DNA of 64,000 nucleotides from Vibrio sp. AND4 (GTDB lineage Bacteria > Pseudomonadota > Gammaproteobacteria > Enterobacterales > Vibrionaceae). The position numbers and the translations under genes were made by a program. The stretch is taken from contig NZ_ABGR01000004.1 of NCBI RefSeq assembly GCF_000171815.1, forward strand, positions 186,001 through 250,000, given 5' to 3'. This document shows positions 37,016 to 46,149 of this stretch, piece by piece. Positions within the stretch are counted from its first letter, which is position 1. Every line of letters starts with the position of its first letter. The notes under the pieces are model-generated. The model saw only the letters and a list, made by a program, of their open reading frames with translations. It was not told where the DNA came from and made no database searches.

Positions 37016-39128
37016 GTTGGCTCACTTTATCTTGAATTTCATCGACAACACTAGAAATAGCTCGAACAGCTGTATTCATGCTCTCTGCATACTGTGTACT
37101 ACTATTCGCCCAAACTTTGAGGTGCTCGGCAGTTTGTCCATTAGCCTGTTCTGCATATTCTTCAAGCAGTTGAGCCATTTGTTCCGTTAACTCTTTTACA
37201 TTGCGCTTCATTTCTGAAGTGAGCTCGTTAAGATTATCTTTTTGTTCCACAAGGAACTCATTTTGGTTTGTTCGAAGCGTGCTAAACGATTGTTCTGCAC
37301 TATTCAACATATTATTTATCTGCTCTGCAATTGCGCTAAACTTACTTGTATCTTCCAGTAATTGCTCTCTTAGCGTATGAATTTTCACAACGCCTAACTG
37401 GTTTTGTTCCGCTAAATCCTTCGTACTGTTAACTGCTTCAGTAACAGCTCCAGATAGTTTGTTGCCCGCTTCTTTAATATTTGAACCAAACACATTCATA
37501 CTATCAGCCGCAGCTCGTAACTCATTCGCAGAAAGCTGCATACTCTCAGTGGCTCGAGCAGATGCCGAAACAGATGAATCAATGCTGCTTTGTAATTGTT
37601 TACCTTGCTCAATAATATTATTAGATGTGGTTTGCTGCGATTCAGTCGCCGCTTTCACTTGAGCTAGAAGCTCATCCGTTCCAGCTTTCATCGCCTGCGT
37701 TTGATTCACAAATATATCATTACGCTCTTTTTCCATCTGACTTACCATCCCATCACGTTCGGAGAACGTTTGGGTTAGTTGGCCAACTTGATTCTGAACA
37801 AAATCGGTCAACACTTGGCTTTGTGCTGAAACATTTTCTACTAAATCTTTAATCGTTCTTTCCATTGAGGAAGCCAATTTCTGCTCACGTTCAGAAGCAG
37901 CTGATTCTCTTTTAGTAAGCTGCTCACCTAATTCAGAGACTTGTTTTTCTACAAACTCTGTTAGAACACGCTTCTGCTCATTACCCTGAGTAACTAGCTC
38001 AGAAACTTGAACTGAGATCGTTGAGATCAGTTCTTTTTCTCTTTCTGAAGATGTGGTTTGCTGAACTTCTAACTTATTGACGAAAGCAGCCATCGAAGTA
38101 CTCATTGATTCTAAAGTCTTATTTACGTTTTGAGACGCAGAGTCCATCGCGACACGTTGTTGCTCGCCTTGTTGACCAAAACCGTCCATGAAAGATTGAA
38201 GAACACTTTCAAGCGCTTTTTGGTTACCGTCTGACGTCTCATCAACAAGCTTATTGATAGCCGGGGCCATGATTTTTTCAAGACTACTCTCGAGACCTTG
38301 TTGAATACCCTGCGTTGCTTGAACTAATGACTCCTGCATTTTCTCGCCAATTTTCTCAGCAAGCCCTTGTAGGCTTTCTCGAGATTGCTGGCTGTTATTT
38401 GCAATAGATTGCAGCTGATATTCCGCACTTAATCGAGGGAACATCCTGTCAATACGGTTTTGCAAAGACTTAATTTTCTTTCTAATTACTTGCTCGAGAA
38501 TTTTCTCAATGAAGTTGAATGCAACACTGAGTAAAACACCCCAAACCGATGTCATAAATGCGATTTTTGCGCCATTTATAACTCCAGCAACGCCGTTTTT
38601 CATCTCATTGACATCAACGTTGCCCGCAATATTTAGATCTGAAAGTCCGAGCTGTAAGCCGACAAAGGTGCCAATAACACCCAGAGCCGTTAAAAAACCA
38701 GGAACCGCCGCAATCATTCGGTTTTCAGTACTACCACCAGCTAAACTAGAACTGTTAAAGAAATAGTCGGCATCAAATGTGTTATGCAATCGAACAACGT
38801 CATCAGCATCTTTTACTTCGAGCAGTGTTTCGTCAAACTCTAGCCATAAATGCCCTACGGAATTTTTCTTTTTTTCAGCTCTAGAAATCAAATCGTTTCG
38901 AGCATCTGACGGAGTCGACTTCTCCGCGTAATCCAGGGACTTGTTAAGCCAAACTACTCGTAGTATTGCCCGAATAAATGCAACCACCGAGCAAATTAAG
39001 AAAAATAGAGCTACCCCCCATAAAATAACCACAAACAAAGCACTCAATTGCTCAGGAGTTTGAGGTGGCATTACATTTAGACTGCTCAAGTCTGGCCATA
39101 AACTTGAGAGATTAAGGCTATTGGTCAT
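37008..39128 (-). CDS. zorA: ZorA, MotA/ExbB-like motor subunit with long coiled-coil tail (Zorya)
   Basis: 706 residues. The N-terminus has membrane helices (about residues 28-55, 140-170 and 185-215) with the MotA/ExbB-like segment VPGFLTALGVIGTFVGLQLG and a basic turn. From about residue 230 to the end it is one long coiled coil of E/Q/K/S heptads that in solved Zorya complexes forms a cytoplasmic tail. It is the first gene of the unit. Length matches type I ZorA (about 700-730 residues). Confidence 0.93.
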   Translation of the reverse strand: MTNSLNLSSLWPDLSSLNVMPPQTPEQLSALFVVILWGVALFFLICSVVAFIRAILRVVWLNKSLDYAEKSTPSDARNDLISRAEKKKNSVGHLWLEFDETLLEVKDADDVVRLHNTFDADYFFNSSSLAGGSTENRMIAAVPGFLTALGVIGTFVGLQLGLSDLNIAGNVDVNEMKNGVAGVINGAKIAFMTSVWGVLLSVAFNFIEKILEQVIRKKIKSLQNRIDRMFPRLSAEYQLQSIANNSQQSRESLQGLAEKIGEKMQESLVQATQGIQQGLESSLEKIMAPAINKLVDETSDGNQKALESVLQSFMDGFGQQGEQQRVAMDSASQNVNKTLESMSTSMAAFVNKLEVQQTTSSEREKELISTISVQVSELVTQGNEQKRVLTEFVEKQVSELGEQLTKRESAASEREQKLASSMERTIKDLVENVSAQSQVLTDFVQNQVGQLTQTFSERDGMVSQMEKERNDIFVNQTQAMKAGTDELLAQVKAATESQQTTSNNIIEQGKQLQSSIDSSVSASARATESMQLSANELRAAADSMNVFGSNIKEAGNKLSGAVTEAVNSTKDLAEQNQLGVVKIHTLREQLLEDTSKFSAIAEQINNMLNSAEQSFSTLRTNQNEFLVEQKDNLNELTSEMKRNVKELTEQMAQLLEEYAEQANGQTAEHLKVWANSSTQYAESMNTAVRAISSVVDEIQDKVSQHA

Positions 39129-39184
39129 TCAAATTGTTTCCAAGATTAGTTGTTTAATAAAAATGTTCTTTAGTGTTGGGACTT

Positions 39185-39726
39185 TTACATCCCAACCATA
39201 CGCTGCATGCTTTGCTTCCAAGATGCTTTAAACGCAGTATCTTGGGTAAAAAACTTATAGCGTTCTAATTCGTCTTTGCGATGTTGAAGCATGATTTCTT
39301 TCAACATCTTCTCAAACGCTAGCTCTCACGTATGAGGCTCGGCGTTGTTTTGGTATTTAGCTTCGAAGTCTGGGGGATTTCGGGTGCTCTCAGCATCAAG
39401 CCCCTTTTTCAACAAACGCAAAACACCATGACACTTGATCATACGATCAAAACGCTCAGGATTTTTCTCTGCCAATCGTGGGGGCTGATGCGCTTAAGTT
39501 TTTCTAACTCACTCGCTTGAGTATCTTCGAGGAACTGCCAAAACAAACGGGAATCTAGAGCGTACTGTTTATCAAAGTCACTTGGAGAGCCAATGAGATA
39601 AAGCTCATTATTGTAATTAAGAAGCGCTTCACCCAGCGCTAGCTCCTCTTTACAAATACCTGCTAAACCTTTTTCTATTAAGGCGTCTAACGCCTGTTCA
39701 TTTGTTTTACTAACCATAAATACCAC
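39185..39726 (-). pseudogene. Relic of a type I restriction R subunit (HsdR-like)
   Basis: The first 80 codons (SKTNEQALDALIEKGLAGI, then SPSDFDKQYALDSRLFWQFL) resemble the N-terminus of a long HsdR-type R subunit. A one-base shift after DWQRKIL moves the reading into ERFDRMIKCHGVLRLLKKGL. An abrupt junction and a TGA follow, and the rest resembles the far C-terminus (QHRKDELERYKFFTQDTAF, ending at 39185). The helicase and nuclease core is deleted. Family assignment is from memory of conserved segments. Confidence 0.6.
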
Positions 39727-39753
39727 GTTCTTTGGTTTGATTACTCGAAGTTT

Positions 39754-40975
39754 TTATTGACGTTTATAGTGCTGACCAAATACTGCCATCATGTCTTCTA
39801 GATAGGCATCGATGTCCTTTTTACTCTATAGTCCCTGAGCTTTCACACCAAATATCTCTCTTAATTTCAGTGCATCAAAATGGGACTTCCAAGCAAAATC
39901 AATACGCTTTTTGTCAACGTCTCGATTGCTATAAGAGGAGTTATCACAGAGACTAAGTAATACTAAATTACCAAACTAGCTTAAAGTTTCATATGCTAAC
40001 TCACACTTATACTCATTATTTTGATGGTGAACATGTTCTGCTGAGTTTTTGGACCTAATTCGGTACTTTTTGAACTTATTCAACTCCCCAGAAGACAACG
40101 AAGATTCTGAAGCCTTCATTTGTTTCCGAATCAAATATTCAAGCTTATGAAACCAGTAGTGCTCGAAAGTCGTCCCTAACGACTTTGCAAAATATGTCGA
40201 TTGAGATTGCCATCTCTGGCAGTTTGGCTCTATGCCTTCAGCGAGTACAAAGCTGGCCTCTTTTGAGTATCAACAGACTGTGACATTTTGTTGTCGATTT
40301 TTTAGTAGCTCCAACACCTCAGAGTCTTACTAAAGCTTGAAGTAAACGGCGTTAACCAATACTGAGCGATGCGCTCGCCAGTAAAGTTACGAACCCTCTG
40401 TAATAAAACTAGCTCGCTTATTTTTTGGGTCGCGGTTTATGTAGCGTTTGCCCTTTGATTCACTTGGGTACTGACGAATTAATACCAGCTGCTCCTCTGT
40501 CGCATCATCACGCTCAACCCATTTCACAACCCAACGGCCAAACTGGTGGTGAACCTACAATAATGTTTCGATAAATTGCTTCACTGATTGCTCATCACCA
40601 TTGATAAGTAGTTCAAATATTTCCAATAAGCGATCGCTATAAAGGCGTGAGTCAATAACATCGGGAACTTGATGTTCGGCCCGCAGTAAACCGTTTCAAC
40701 GTCTAAATCGTAGGTTTCAAATTTCGCTTGTTTGGTGTTATCAGAATTGAGCTTGCTTTAACTTATGATGCTAACTCAGCAATCGACAGGCCAGACAAAG
40801 CTTCTAATGTTTCATCTTTTGCGGCGAAGCGTTTAGCATCAAAAAACGCCGAATGTTCTGGTTCAATTTCCAAATTCTCACACGACCCCATGGCTTCAGA
40901 ACTCACCTCGTCGTCTGATTTGAGTTTCTCTACCTCTTTGGTCAAGAGATCTAACGCCACGCCCATCTGTTTCAA
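39754..40975 (-). pseudogene. Relic of a DUF262/GmrSD-like restriction gene
   Basis: Translating the minus strand across several frames gives an eroded protein. It ends with EHVHHQNNEYKC, then a stop, FGNLVLLSLCDNSSYSNRDV, KKRIDFAWKSHFDALKL, another stop and DAYLEDMMAVFGQHYKRQ. This is the C-terminal His-containing (DUF1524-like) part of DUF262 proteins, where EHV-x-PQN and FGNL-x-LLS are typical. Upstream pieces (FETYDLDVETVYCG and QFGRWVVKWVERDDA) and the 70-codon frame at 40763-40975 probably belong to the same gene. Multiple stops and shifts show it is dead. Confidence 0.6.
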
Positions 40976-41090
40976 ATAAGCATTGTCGGCGATCGTTTCC
41001 TTAGACAGAACTCGATAATTCTTAAGCCCTGCTGGGCTCCCAAAAAACTGATGAACTTACTCACGAGTTAAAAACTGCTGGTGCTGATCA

Positions 41091-41282
41091 CTGCCCTCTG
41101 GCCAAGCTTCTCATGTTTTACGCCACACGTTTGCGAGCCACTTTATGATGAATGGCGGCAACATTTTGGTACTGAGGGATATTCTCGGTCACGCCGATAT
41201 CAGCATGACTATGCGCTATGCCCACTTCGCACCTGATCATCTCTCTGATGCCATTTCCTATAACCCACTTGCCAATCTGTAA
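41091..41282 (+). pseudogene. 3' fragment of a second integrase gene
   Basis: Sixty-three codons matching the end of the integrase at 28434-29465 with a few substitutions (for example HVLRHTFASHFMMNGGN and LGHADISMTMRYAHF). It retains the His-x-x-Arg-His and Tyr motifs but lacks the first catalytic Arg and everything before it, so it is non-functional. The sequence to its left is unrelated to int. Confidence 0.92.
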
Positions 41283-41346
41283 CCTGCCGCCACAAAGATT
41301 TTTGCCCGGCTGTCGCCACTTTGTCGCCACTTAGCGAATTTTGGGC

Positions 41347-41373
41347 AAAAAAAGAGCCGCAAAAAGCGGCCCT
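41347..41373 (-). terminator. Terminator downstream of the guaC fragment
   Basis: On the minus strand GGGCCGC-TTTTT-GCGGCTC (one G-T wobble) is followed by a seven-T tract. It is the counterpart of the hairpin at 29531-29557. Confidence 0.8.
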
Positions 41374-41402
41374 TAACAGTTCGGTTTTTCCGAAATATTT
41401 GA

Positions 41403-41654
41403 TTAGTTCTCTTTACCGAATACGTTGTTCTCTTGCTCTTGTACACGGATAAAAGTCGTACGCTTCGTTAGCTCTTTAAGCTTTGCTGCGCCTACGTATG
41501 TGCACGTTGAACGTACTCCGCCAAGGATGTCTGAAATCGTGCGATCTACGCTACCACGATATGGCAATAGTACGGTTTTTCCTTCAGCTGCGCGGTACTT
41601 AGCAACACCACCTGAGTGCTTCTCCATCGCCGACTGTGATGACATGCCGTAGAA
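41403..41654 (-). pseudogene. guaC: 3' fragment of guaC (GMP reductase)
   Basis: Codons [18 protein letters not shown] through [19 protein letters not shown] and a TAA match the last 84 residues of GMP reductase, which converts GMP to IMP; the substrate-binding [11 protein letters not shown] segments are included, but the catalytic Cys and barrel are absent. Similarity ends sharply at 41654, upstream of which the frame is unrelated. This is the pattern left by a phage or island that carries a copy of the 3' end of its target gene; intact guaC should lie to the right of the prophage. Confidence 0.9.
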
Positions 41655-41814
41655 CTTAATAAAAACAAGACAAAAACCCACAAAATCATACACTTAAAAA
41701 CATGAGACTGTACGTAAAAACAGTTAAAAAAGACAGTTTACCCCCATAAATAACGCTGTTTTACAATGAATGCCGCCATTTTTGCCGCCACTTTTTGGGA
41801 GTGACTCACCCAAC
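41655..41814. other. Junction between guaC fragment and prophage end, possible att arm
   Basis: A 160-base AT-rich stretch with no gene. It contains TGCCGCCATTTTTGCCGCCA near 41770-41790, reminiscent of the GTCGCCACTTT units after the integrase copies. It may be the attachment-site arm of the prophage to the right. Confidence 0.45.
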
Positions 41815-41855
41815 AAAAAAGCCAGCGTTGAATCCATCAACACTGGCTTTTGTTT
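41815..41855. terminator. Terminator after the BspA-like gene
   Basis: AAAAAGCCAGCGTTGA and TCAACACTGGCTTTT form a 15-bp stem with one mismatch and a 5-base loop, with A and T tracts on both sides. It lies 19 bases after the stop of the long BspA-like gene on the minus strand. Confidence 0.85.
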
Positions 41856-41873
41856 AGCTTGACCGATAGATAA

Positions 41874-43289
41874 TCAGTCTACAAAATACGGCAGTTGTTC
41901 TTCAGACAGACCGCTATCTTTCGCAAAGTCAGTATGCTCAGTTACATTGCTTACATTCCAGCTGGTTAAATCACGGCTCATTTCAGCAGCACCAGAGAAC
42001 ATACGCCACATAAATGTTACATTCGACGTATCCCAATGGCTAATATCTTGATTAAACGAAGAAGCGCCTACAAACATCTCATTCATATTGGTCACATTCG
42101 ATGTATCCCAATGACCTATATCTTGGTTAAAGGCTTTGGCTGTATCAAACATCCCTCCCATCCCCGTCACATTCGAAGTATCCCAATCACCTATATCTTG
42201 GTTAAAGGTTTTGGCATTACTAAACATACTACCCATATCCTTGACATTAGATGTATCCCAATTACCTATATCTTGGTTAAAGGCTTGGGCTTCCCAAAAC
42301 ATTCCAGCCATATCCGTCACATTCGATGTATCCCAACGGCCTATATCTTTATTGAACGCTCTGGCACTAGTAAACATAAAAGCCATACCCGTCACATTCG
42401 ATGTATCCCAATTGCCTATATCTTGGTTAAAGGCCTGGGCTTCATTAAACATTCCAGCCATATCCGTCACATTCGATGTATCCCAGTTACCTATATCTTG
42501 GTTAAAGGCTTCTGTACCCACAAACATATGGAGCATATCCGTCACATTCGATGTATCCCAATGCCCGATATCTTGGTTAAAGGCTTTGGCAAGTCTAAAC
42601 ATGCCACTCATATTTTTTACTCTTGATGTATCCCAGCGTCCGATATCTTGGTTAAAAGCTTCAGCTTGCCAAAACATACGCCACATAGATGTTACATTCG
42701 ACGTATTCCAATAACCTATATCTTGGTTAAAGGCCTGAGCTCCATAAAACATTCTATCCATATCCGTCACATTCGACGTATCCCAATGGCCTATATTTTG
42801 GTTAAAGGCTTTGGCGTTATAAAACACCTCTGTCATATCTTTTACTTTCGATGTATCCCAGTGGCCTATATCTTGGTTAAAAGCTTCAGCACCATCAAAC
42901 ATTTGGCGCATTCCTTTGACATTCGATGTGTCCCAGTGCCCGATATCTTGGTTAAAAGCATTAGCTTCGAAAAACATCCCACTCATACGCGTAACATTCG
43001 ATGTATCCCAATCACTAATATCAGCATTAAACGATTCACGTCCACTAAATACAGAGGCCATGGACGTTACCTGTGTGGTACAAAAACGAATTGAGCCTTG
43101 TTCTAAGTTATCTAATAACGTTTTATTTTTAATTAGAGTGTCATCCACTACGAGATAAATTTTCCCGTTTTCAATCATTACTGAGTTAATGGCTTGGTCA
43201 GGGCACTTTACCGAGATATCAATAGCAAAAGCGGTTTGGCTAGCGAGCGCAGCGGCGCCTACTAGAAGAGAAGTTATGGTTCTTTTCAT
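41874..43289 (-). CDS. Secreted BspA-like repeat protein (DUF285 type)
   Basis: 471 residues. A signal peptide ([22 protein letters not shown]) and a ~60-residue N-terminal domain with two Cys (VKCPD, RFCTTQ) precede 14 tandem 25-residue repeats of the pattern [21 protein letters not shown]. A degenerate fifteenth and a short tail with [16 protein letters not shown] follow. This is the DUF285 / BspA-type leucine-rich-like repeat of bacterial surface proteins. The shorter paralogue upstream (26-base gap) has the same ends with only two repeats. It lies at the distal end of the prophage, so it could be a lysogenic conversion gene for surface binding; inferred. Confidence 0.85.
   Translation of the reverse strand: MKRTITSLLVGAAALASQTAFAIDISVKCPDQAINSVMIENGKIYLVVDDTLIKNKTLLDNLEQGSIRFCTTQVTSMASVFSGRESFNADISDWDTSNVTRMSGMFFEANAFNQDIGHWDTSNVKGMRQMFDGAEAFNQDIGHWDTSKVKDMTEVFYNAKAFNQNIGHWDTSNVTDMDRMFYGAQAFNQDIGYWNTSNVTSMWRMFWQAEAFNQDIGRWDTSRVKNMSGMFRLAKAFNQDIGHWDTSNVTDMLHMFVGTEAFNQDIGNWDTSNVTDMAGMFNEAQAFNQDIGNWDTSNVTGMAFMFTSARAFNKDIGRWDTSNVTDMAGMFWEAQAFNQDIGNWDTSNVKDMGSMFSNAKTFNQDIGDWDTSNVTGMGGMFDTAKAFNQDIGHWDTSNVTNMNEMFVGASSFNQDISHWDTSNVTFMWRMFSGAAEMSRDLTSWNVSNVTEHTDFAKDSGLSEEQLPYFVD
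41955..43036 (-). repeat. 14 tandem 75-bp repeats inside the BspA-like gene
   Basis: Each 75-base unit encodes AFNQDIG-x-WDTSNV-x-x-M plus a variable helix. Copy-number change by slippage or recombination keeps the frame, because the unit is a multiple of three. Confidence 0.9.
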
Positions 43290-43315
43290 TGTATTTTCCT
43301 AGGGTTGAATAGACG

Positions 43316-43753
43316 TTATTGCGTAAAAGTTGGAAGGTTATCTTCAGACAGGCTGCTGCCTTTAGCGAAATCGGTATGACGAGAGACGCGCTTGACGTTC
43401 CAGTAGGTTAAGTCTTGGTCGAAGCGCTTGGCATCAGAGAACATACGGTCCATGTTGGTTACACGAGAGGTGTCCCAACGGCTGATGTCATGATTGAAGT
43501 ATTGGTCTTTAGCGAACAGGTCACTCATGTCTGTTACGTGAGTGGTGCAGAGTTGAATGTTTCCATCCAGAAAGTTTTGCCAATAGTCTGAGTTGCGAAT
43601 GAGTGCGTCGTTGACGACCACAAACAATTCGTCTTCTTGAACCATGACGGTTCCGGGTTTATTTGATTCGCAAGTCACCGTTTCTGGTTCACTAGCAAAG
43701 GCTTGGCTACAACTTAGTAGCGCACAGGCGGAAATAATCGAACGTAGCTTCAT
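43316..43753 (-). CDS. Short secreted BspA-like paralogue
   Basis: 145 residues: signal peptide (MKLRSIISACALLSCSQAFA), the same two-Cys N-terminal domain as its neighbour (VTCESNKPGTVMV, LCTTHVTDM), two 25-residue repeats (NHDISRWDTSRVTNM, DQDLTYWNVKRVSRH) and the shared tail (DFAKGSSLSEDNLP). It is the minimal form of the fold and is probably transcribed with the long paralogue. Confidence 0.82.
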   Translation of the reverse strand: MKLRSIISACALLSCSQAFASEPETVTCESNKPGTVMVQEDELFVVVNDALIRNSDYWQNFLDGNIQLCTTHVTDMSDLFAKDQYFNHDISRWDTSRVTNMDRMFSDAKRFDQDLTYWNVKRVSRHTDFAKGSSLSEDNLPTFTQ

Positions 43754-43966
43754 GATTAAGATATCCGTGTCTTATAAAACAAACCTTGATCATATAAAAA
43801 GCGACGTTTTCAATTTCACTAATGTAGGCTTTATATTAACTAAAGAAGTAGAAATGCATTCTTCTTCTCAATAATTACCCGTCAGTAATGACAGGAAGCA
43901 TTATAAGTTAGTCAGGTTATGGGATATATCTTTACCAGCACTCGAATAATGGGATGATTTTGATAT
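43754..43966. promoter_or_regulatory. Promoter region of the BspA-like pair
   Basis: About 210 AT-rich bases between the phage late operon and the BspA-like pair; the promoter for the pair must lie here. No specific operator is visible. Confidence 0.4.
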
Positions 43967-43990
43967 AAAAAAGCGCCCGTAGTGGGCGCT
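43967..43990 (-). terminator. Terminator of the phage late operon
   Basis: On the minus strand AGCGCCC-ACTAC-GGGCGCT followed by six T residues, 27 bases after the last tail gene. Confidence 0.88.
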
Positions 43991-44016
43991 TGGTAGGAAT
44001 ATGGTACTTGTTCAGC

Positions 44017-44214
44017 TTAGGTAACCTTGTAGCTCCCCGCTGAACTGCCACCCGAGACTTCCACTTGAGCGTTCTGCGTGATCTCGTCGACTACCGCATT
44101 CGCAATGGCTTCAGCCATCATGCCTGCCATGGCGAAATCACCATCAAGCACGAAGCCCTTAGCTTTCAGTTCGGTTTCCAATTTCTGTTTCAGTGATGCT
44201 TTGCTTATGGCCAT
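44017..44214 (-). CDS. Small phage protein at the end of the tail operon
   Basis: 65 residues, Ala/Lys/Glu-rich helix (SKASLKQKLETELKAKGF) and a Gly/Ser-rich tail. One base overlaps the baseplate V gene. No family recognised; the position suggests a minor tail or baseplate chaperone. Confidence 0.6.
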   Translation of the reverse strand: MAISKASLKQKLETELKAKGFVLDGDFAMAGMMAEAIANAVVDEITQNAQVEVSGGSSAGSYKVT

Positions 44215-44912
44215 CAGTCTTTTCCTGCAAATACAGTGGTTGATACGTCAACATGGGGCTTCCCCATAAATGGGCAGATACTCGCGCCGGTACACACGCC
44301 TTTGCCGCCATTGAACTTAATGGTATCGGCATCCTCGGTAATGTTTTTCGCTTTGATGGTTCTACTACCTTTCACCGTTTCGGTGTGGTTACCACCAATC
44401 TCAGCGATTCGATTTTCTAGCACTTTGATTTGTTGAGTGAGGCATTCCAGCCTGTCGGCTTGGTCGGTCTTTCGTTCGAAGTTGCCTTTCTGGTCGATTA
44501 GTTGATACACGCCTTTTCGCTGTTGGTAACGGCTTTCGCCTTCTTTGATACCTGGTAGTTTAAAACCGAGTGGCAGCACGCAACGAATAAAGGGCTTGTC
44601 GGGTTGGCCAAACATAAAGCCAATCTCTACTACACTGCCGATAGCCGGCGGCTCTAAACGGCCAGCATGATCACCCAGACCAGGGACCGGAAGTGGTACC
44701 GCCTGCAGTGGTGGTTTATCTTCATACTCCATGCCCTTTTCATCGAGCAACTGAACATCCACGGCGTAATGAGGATAAAAGCGGTCGGATAAGTCCCCCT
44801 CTTTTGGTAACTCAGGAAGAGCCACAACCTTGCCCCAACGTGGCAAATGCCATCGCCCTGTGAGTTCAGGAAATAACCTAAAGATGATGCGCTTGATGGT
44901 GTTCACATCCAT
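44214..44912 (-). CDS. Phage baseplate assembly protein V (spike)
   Basis: 232 residues. N-terminal OB-like region with HLPRWGKVVAL and a GSVVEIGFMFGQPDKPFI strand pair, then a C-terminal repeated polar region (SRTIKAKNITEDADTIKF, ending in GKPHVDVSTTVFAG) that would form the trimeric needle. Analogue of P2 gpV, the tail spike that pierces the outer membrane. It overlaps the hub gene by 10 bases. Confidence 0.8.
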   Translation of the reverse strand: MDVNTIKRIIFRLFPELTGRWHLPRWGKVVALPELPKEGDLSDRFYPHYAVDVQLLDEKGMEYEDKPPLQAVPLPVPGLGDHAGRLEPPAIGSVVEIGFMFGQPDKPFIRCVLPLGFKLPGIKEGESRYQQRKGVYQLIDQKGNFERKTDQADRLECLTQQIKVLENRIAEIGGNHTETVKGSRTIKAKNITEDADTIKFNGGKGVCTGASICPFMGKPHVDVSTTVFAGKD

Positions 44913-45592
44913 GTGAGCTTGGCCTCCGTTCCTTCAAACTCAACACCAACTAAGCGCAGGCCATTCACAACCGCACCCGGTTTCAACTTTGGCATCGCCG
45001 GTACCTTGACTGACTTATTGGCGGTGTGGTTTGTCATGAGTCCACTTGGTATGGTGACTGGCCTATCTGCCCAGAATGAATCCTCCCAACTGCCCACGTA
45101 TATTTGCCCGTTACCTTGTTGTTGCCAGAACAAGCCATCAATACTGAACGCCTGAGCGAGCTCATCAATGACTCGATAGCCGTTACCATCGCTATAAAAG
45201 CAAGGAATGGCCGTTTTGCTATAAGCTTTCTCAGGCACCACAAATTGAAGTCCCGTTTTATTGGTGACTTCGCTAAGCAGCTGCATGAGTGTTGGGTGAC
45301 GCATGATGATGTTAAGTGGCTTATAAAGTATCGCCGCTAATTCGCGGCAAAAAACTTTCGACCATCCCGTTTCGGCAGGTTGCACGCGTTCGATGTAACC
45401 GAGAAATACTCGAGTAAGCTCATCACCCCACCCAAGGTCTACAGCAATGATGGCGTTGGGTTGGGGGCTTCCTTGAATTGAGAGTTCACAACGTCCTGGT
45501 GTGTTCTCACTTAGAACAATGCGATAGCTTTTTATCTTGGTTTTGGCTTTGCCAAGGTAAGCACGGCAAAGAAACTTGTTGTTTGTTGTCAT
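44903..45592 (-). CDS. Phage tail hub/late-control D-like protein
   Basis: 229 residues. Opens with an RAYLGKAKTKIKSYRIVLSE beta segment and contains LGWGDELTRVFLGYIERVQP and LMQLLSEVTNKTGLQFVVPE, typical of baseplate hub proteins (P2 gpD, Mu gp44). It forms the base of the tail tube above the spike. The family call rests on pattern and on its place beside gpV. Confidence 0.65.
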   Translation of the reverse strand: MTTNNKFLCRAYLGKAKTKIKSYRIVLSENTPGRCELSIQGSPQPNAIIAVDLGWGDELTRVFLGYIERVQPAETGWSKVFCRELAAILYKPLNIIMRHPTLMQLLSEVTNKTGLQFVVPEKAYSKTAIPCFYSDGNGYRVIDELAQAFSIDGLFWQQQGNGQIYVGSWEDSFWADRPVTIPSGLMTNHTANKSVKVPAMPKLKPGAVVNGLRLVGVEFEGTEAKLTWM

Positions 45593-45612
45593 ACATCATC
45601 GCCTTTCTTTAG

Positions 45613-46149
45613 TTAGGCTAAGGCATTATCGACCGCTTTGAGTACCTTCATCACGCCAGTCAATTCCACTTCGGTATCCGGCGGCACATCATCACTTTCT
45701 CCGGCTTCAACTGGCGTATTCACTCCCTGCACTTTTTGCTGTGCGGCGGGTTTGTCCGGTTGGCGCTGCTCTACTCGTTCAGGTACCGAAAGATGTTCAA
45801 CCAGTTCGAACGACACGCTCCATTGCCTGTGAGCATCTTGCTCATCAGCACGAATTGCGCCTTGGAATTTCACCTGGCGAATTTTCAAAGCTTCTGCCGT
45901 TTTGTTGCTAATGCGGTAGATTTGACGCGCGTTGTTTTCTTGCGCTTCCGCCATACTGAATAGGTTGGTTAAGAGCTGTTTTTTAGTAAAGGGGATCACG
46001 CCTTTTACCGTGAGTATCTTTCCTTTACTGCCCGTTTCTGCTTGGTCGGTCGCCGAGGTCTGGCCGGACATATCCTGTCCGGCCAATTGTTGACGAACGC
46101 TCATGCGTAGGTTTTTTAGTGAGAGTTGGGTGCCGTCGAGAATGAGCAT
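45613..46149 (-). CDS. Phage baseplate complex protein
   Basis: 178 residues, with LILDGTQLSLKNLRMSVRQQ at the start and a KGVIPFTKKQLLTNLFSMAE segment. The C-terminal 50 residues are low-complexity and acidic. Vibrio P2-like phages have a baseplate-complex protein at this place. I see no motif that fixes its role more precisely. Confidence 0.55.
   Translation of the reverse strand: MLILDGTQLSLKNLRMSVRQQLAGQDMSGQTSATDQAETGSKGKILTVKGVIPFTKKQLLTNLFSMAEAQENNARQIYRISNKTAEALKIRQVKFQGAIRADEQDAHRQWSVSFELVEHLSVPERVEQRQPDKPAAQQKVQGVNTPVEAGESDDVPPDTEVELTGVMKVLKAVDNALA

Larger units (their letters stand above)
41091..41391. repeat. 301-bp direct repeat, right copy
   Basis: Partner of 29274-29575, direct orientation. 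It includes the integrase 3' end, the spacer and a terminator (41347-41373) that sits 30 bases after the guaC stop codon on the minus strand and may be the native guaC terminator. Recombination between the two copies would delete the Zorya island. Confidence 0.9.

Noticed and set aside
36281..39128. MotA/MotB flagellar stator genes
   Set aside because: The long coiled-coil tail of the first gene and the overlapping ZorC/ZorD genes identify Zorya; no flagellar genes are nearby.
41955..43036. CRISPR-like array
   Set aside because: The 75-bp periodicity is in-frame protein repeat; there are no conserved palindromic repeats separated by unique spacers.
42036..43094. Long plus-strand frames with [10 protein letters not shown] or [10 protein letters not shown] repeats
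   Set aside because: They are antisense shadows of the BspA-like repeats.
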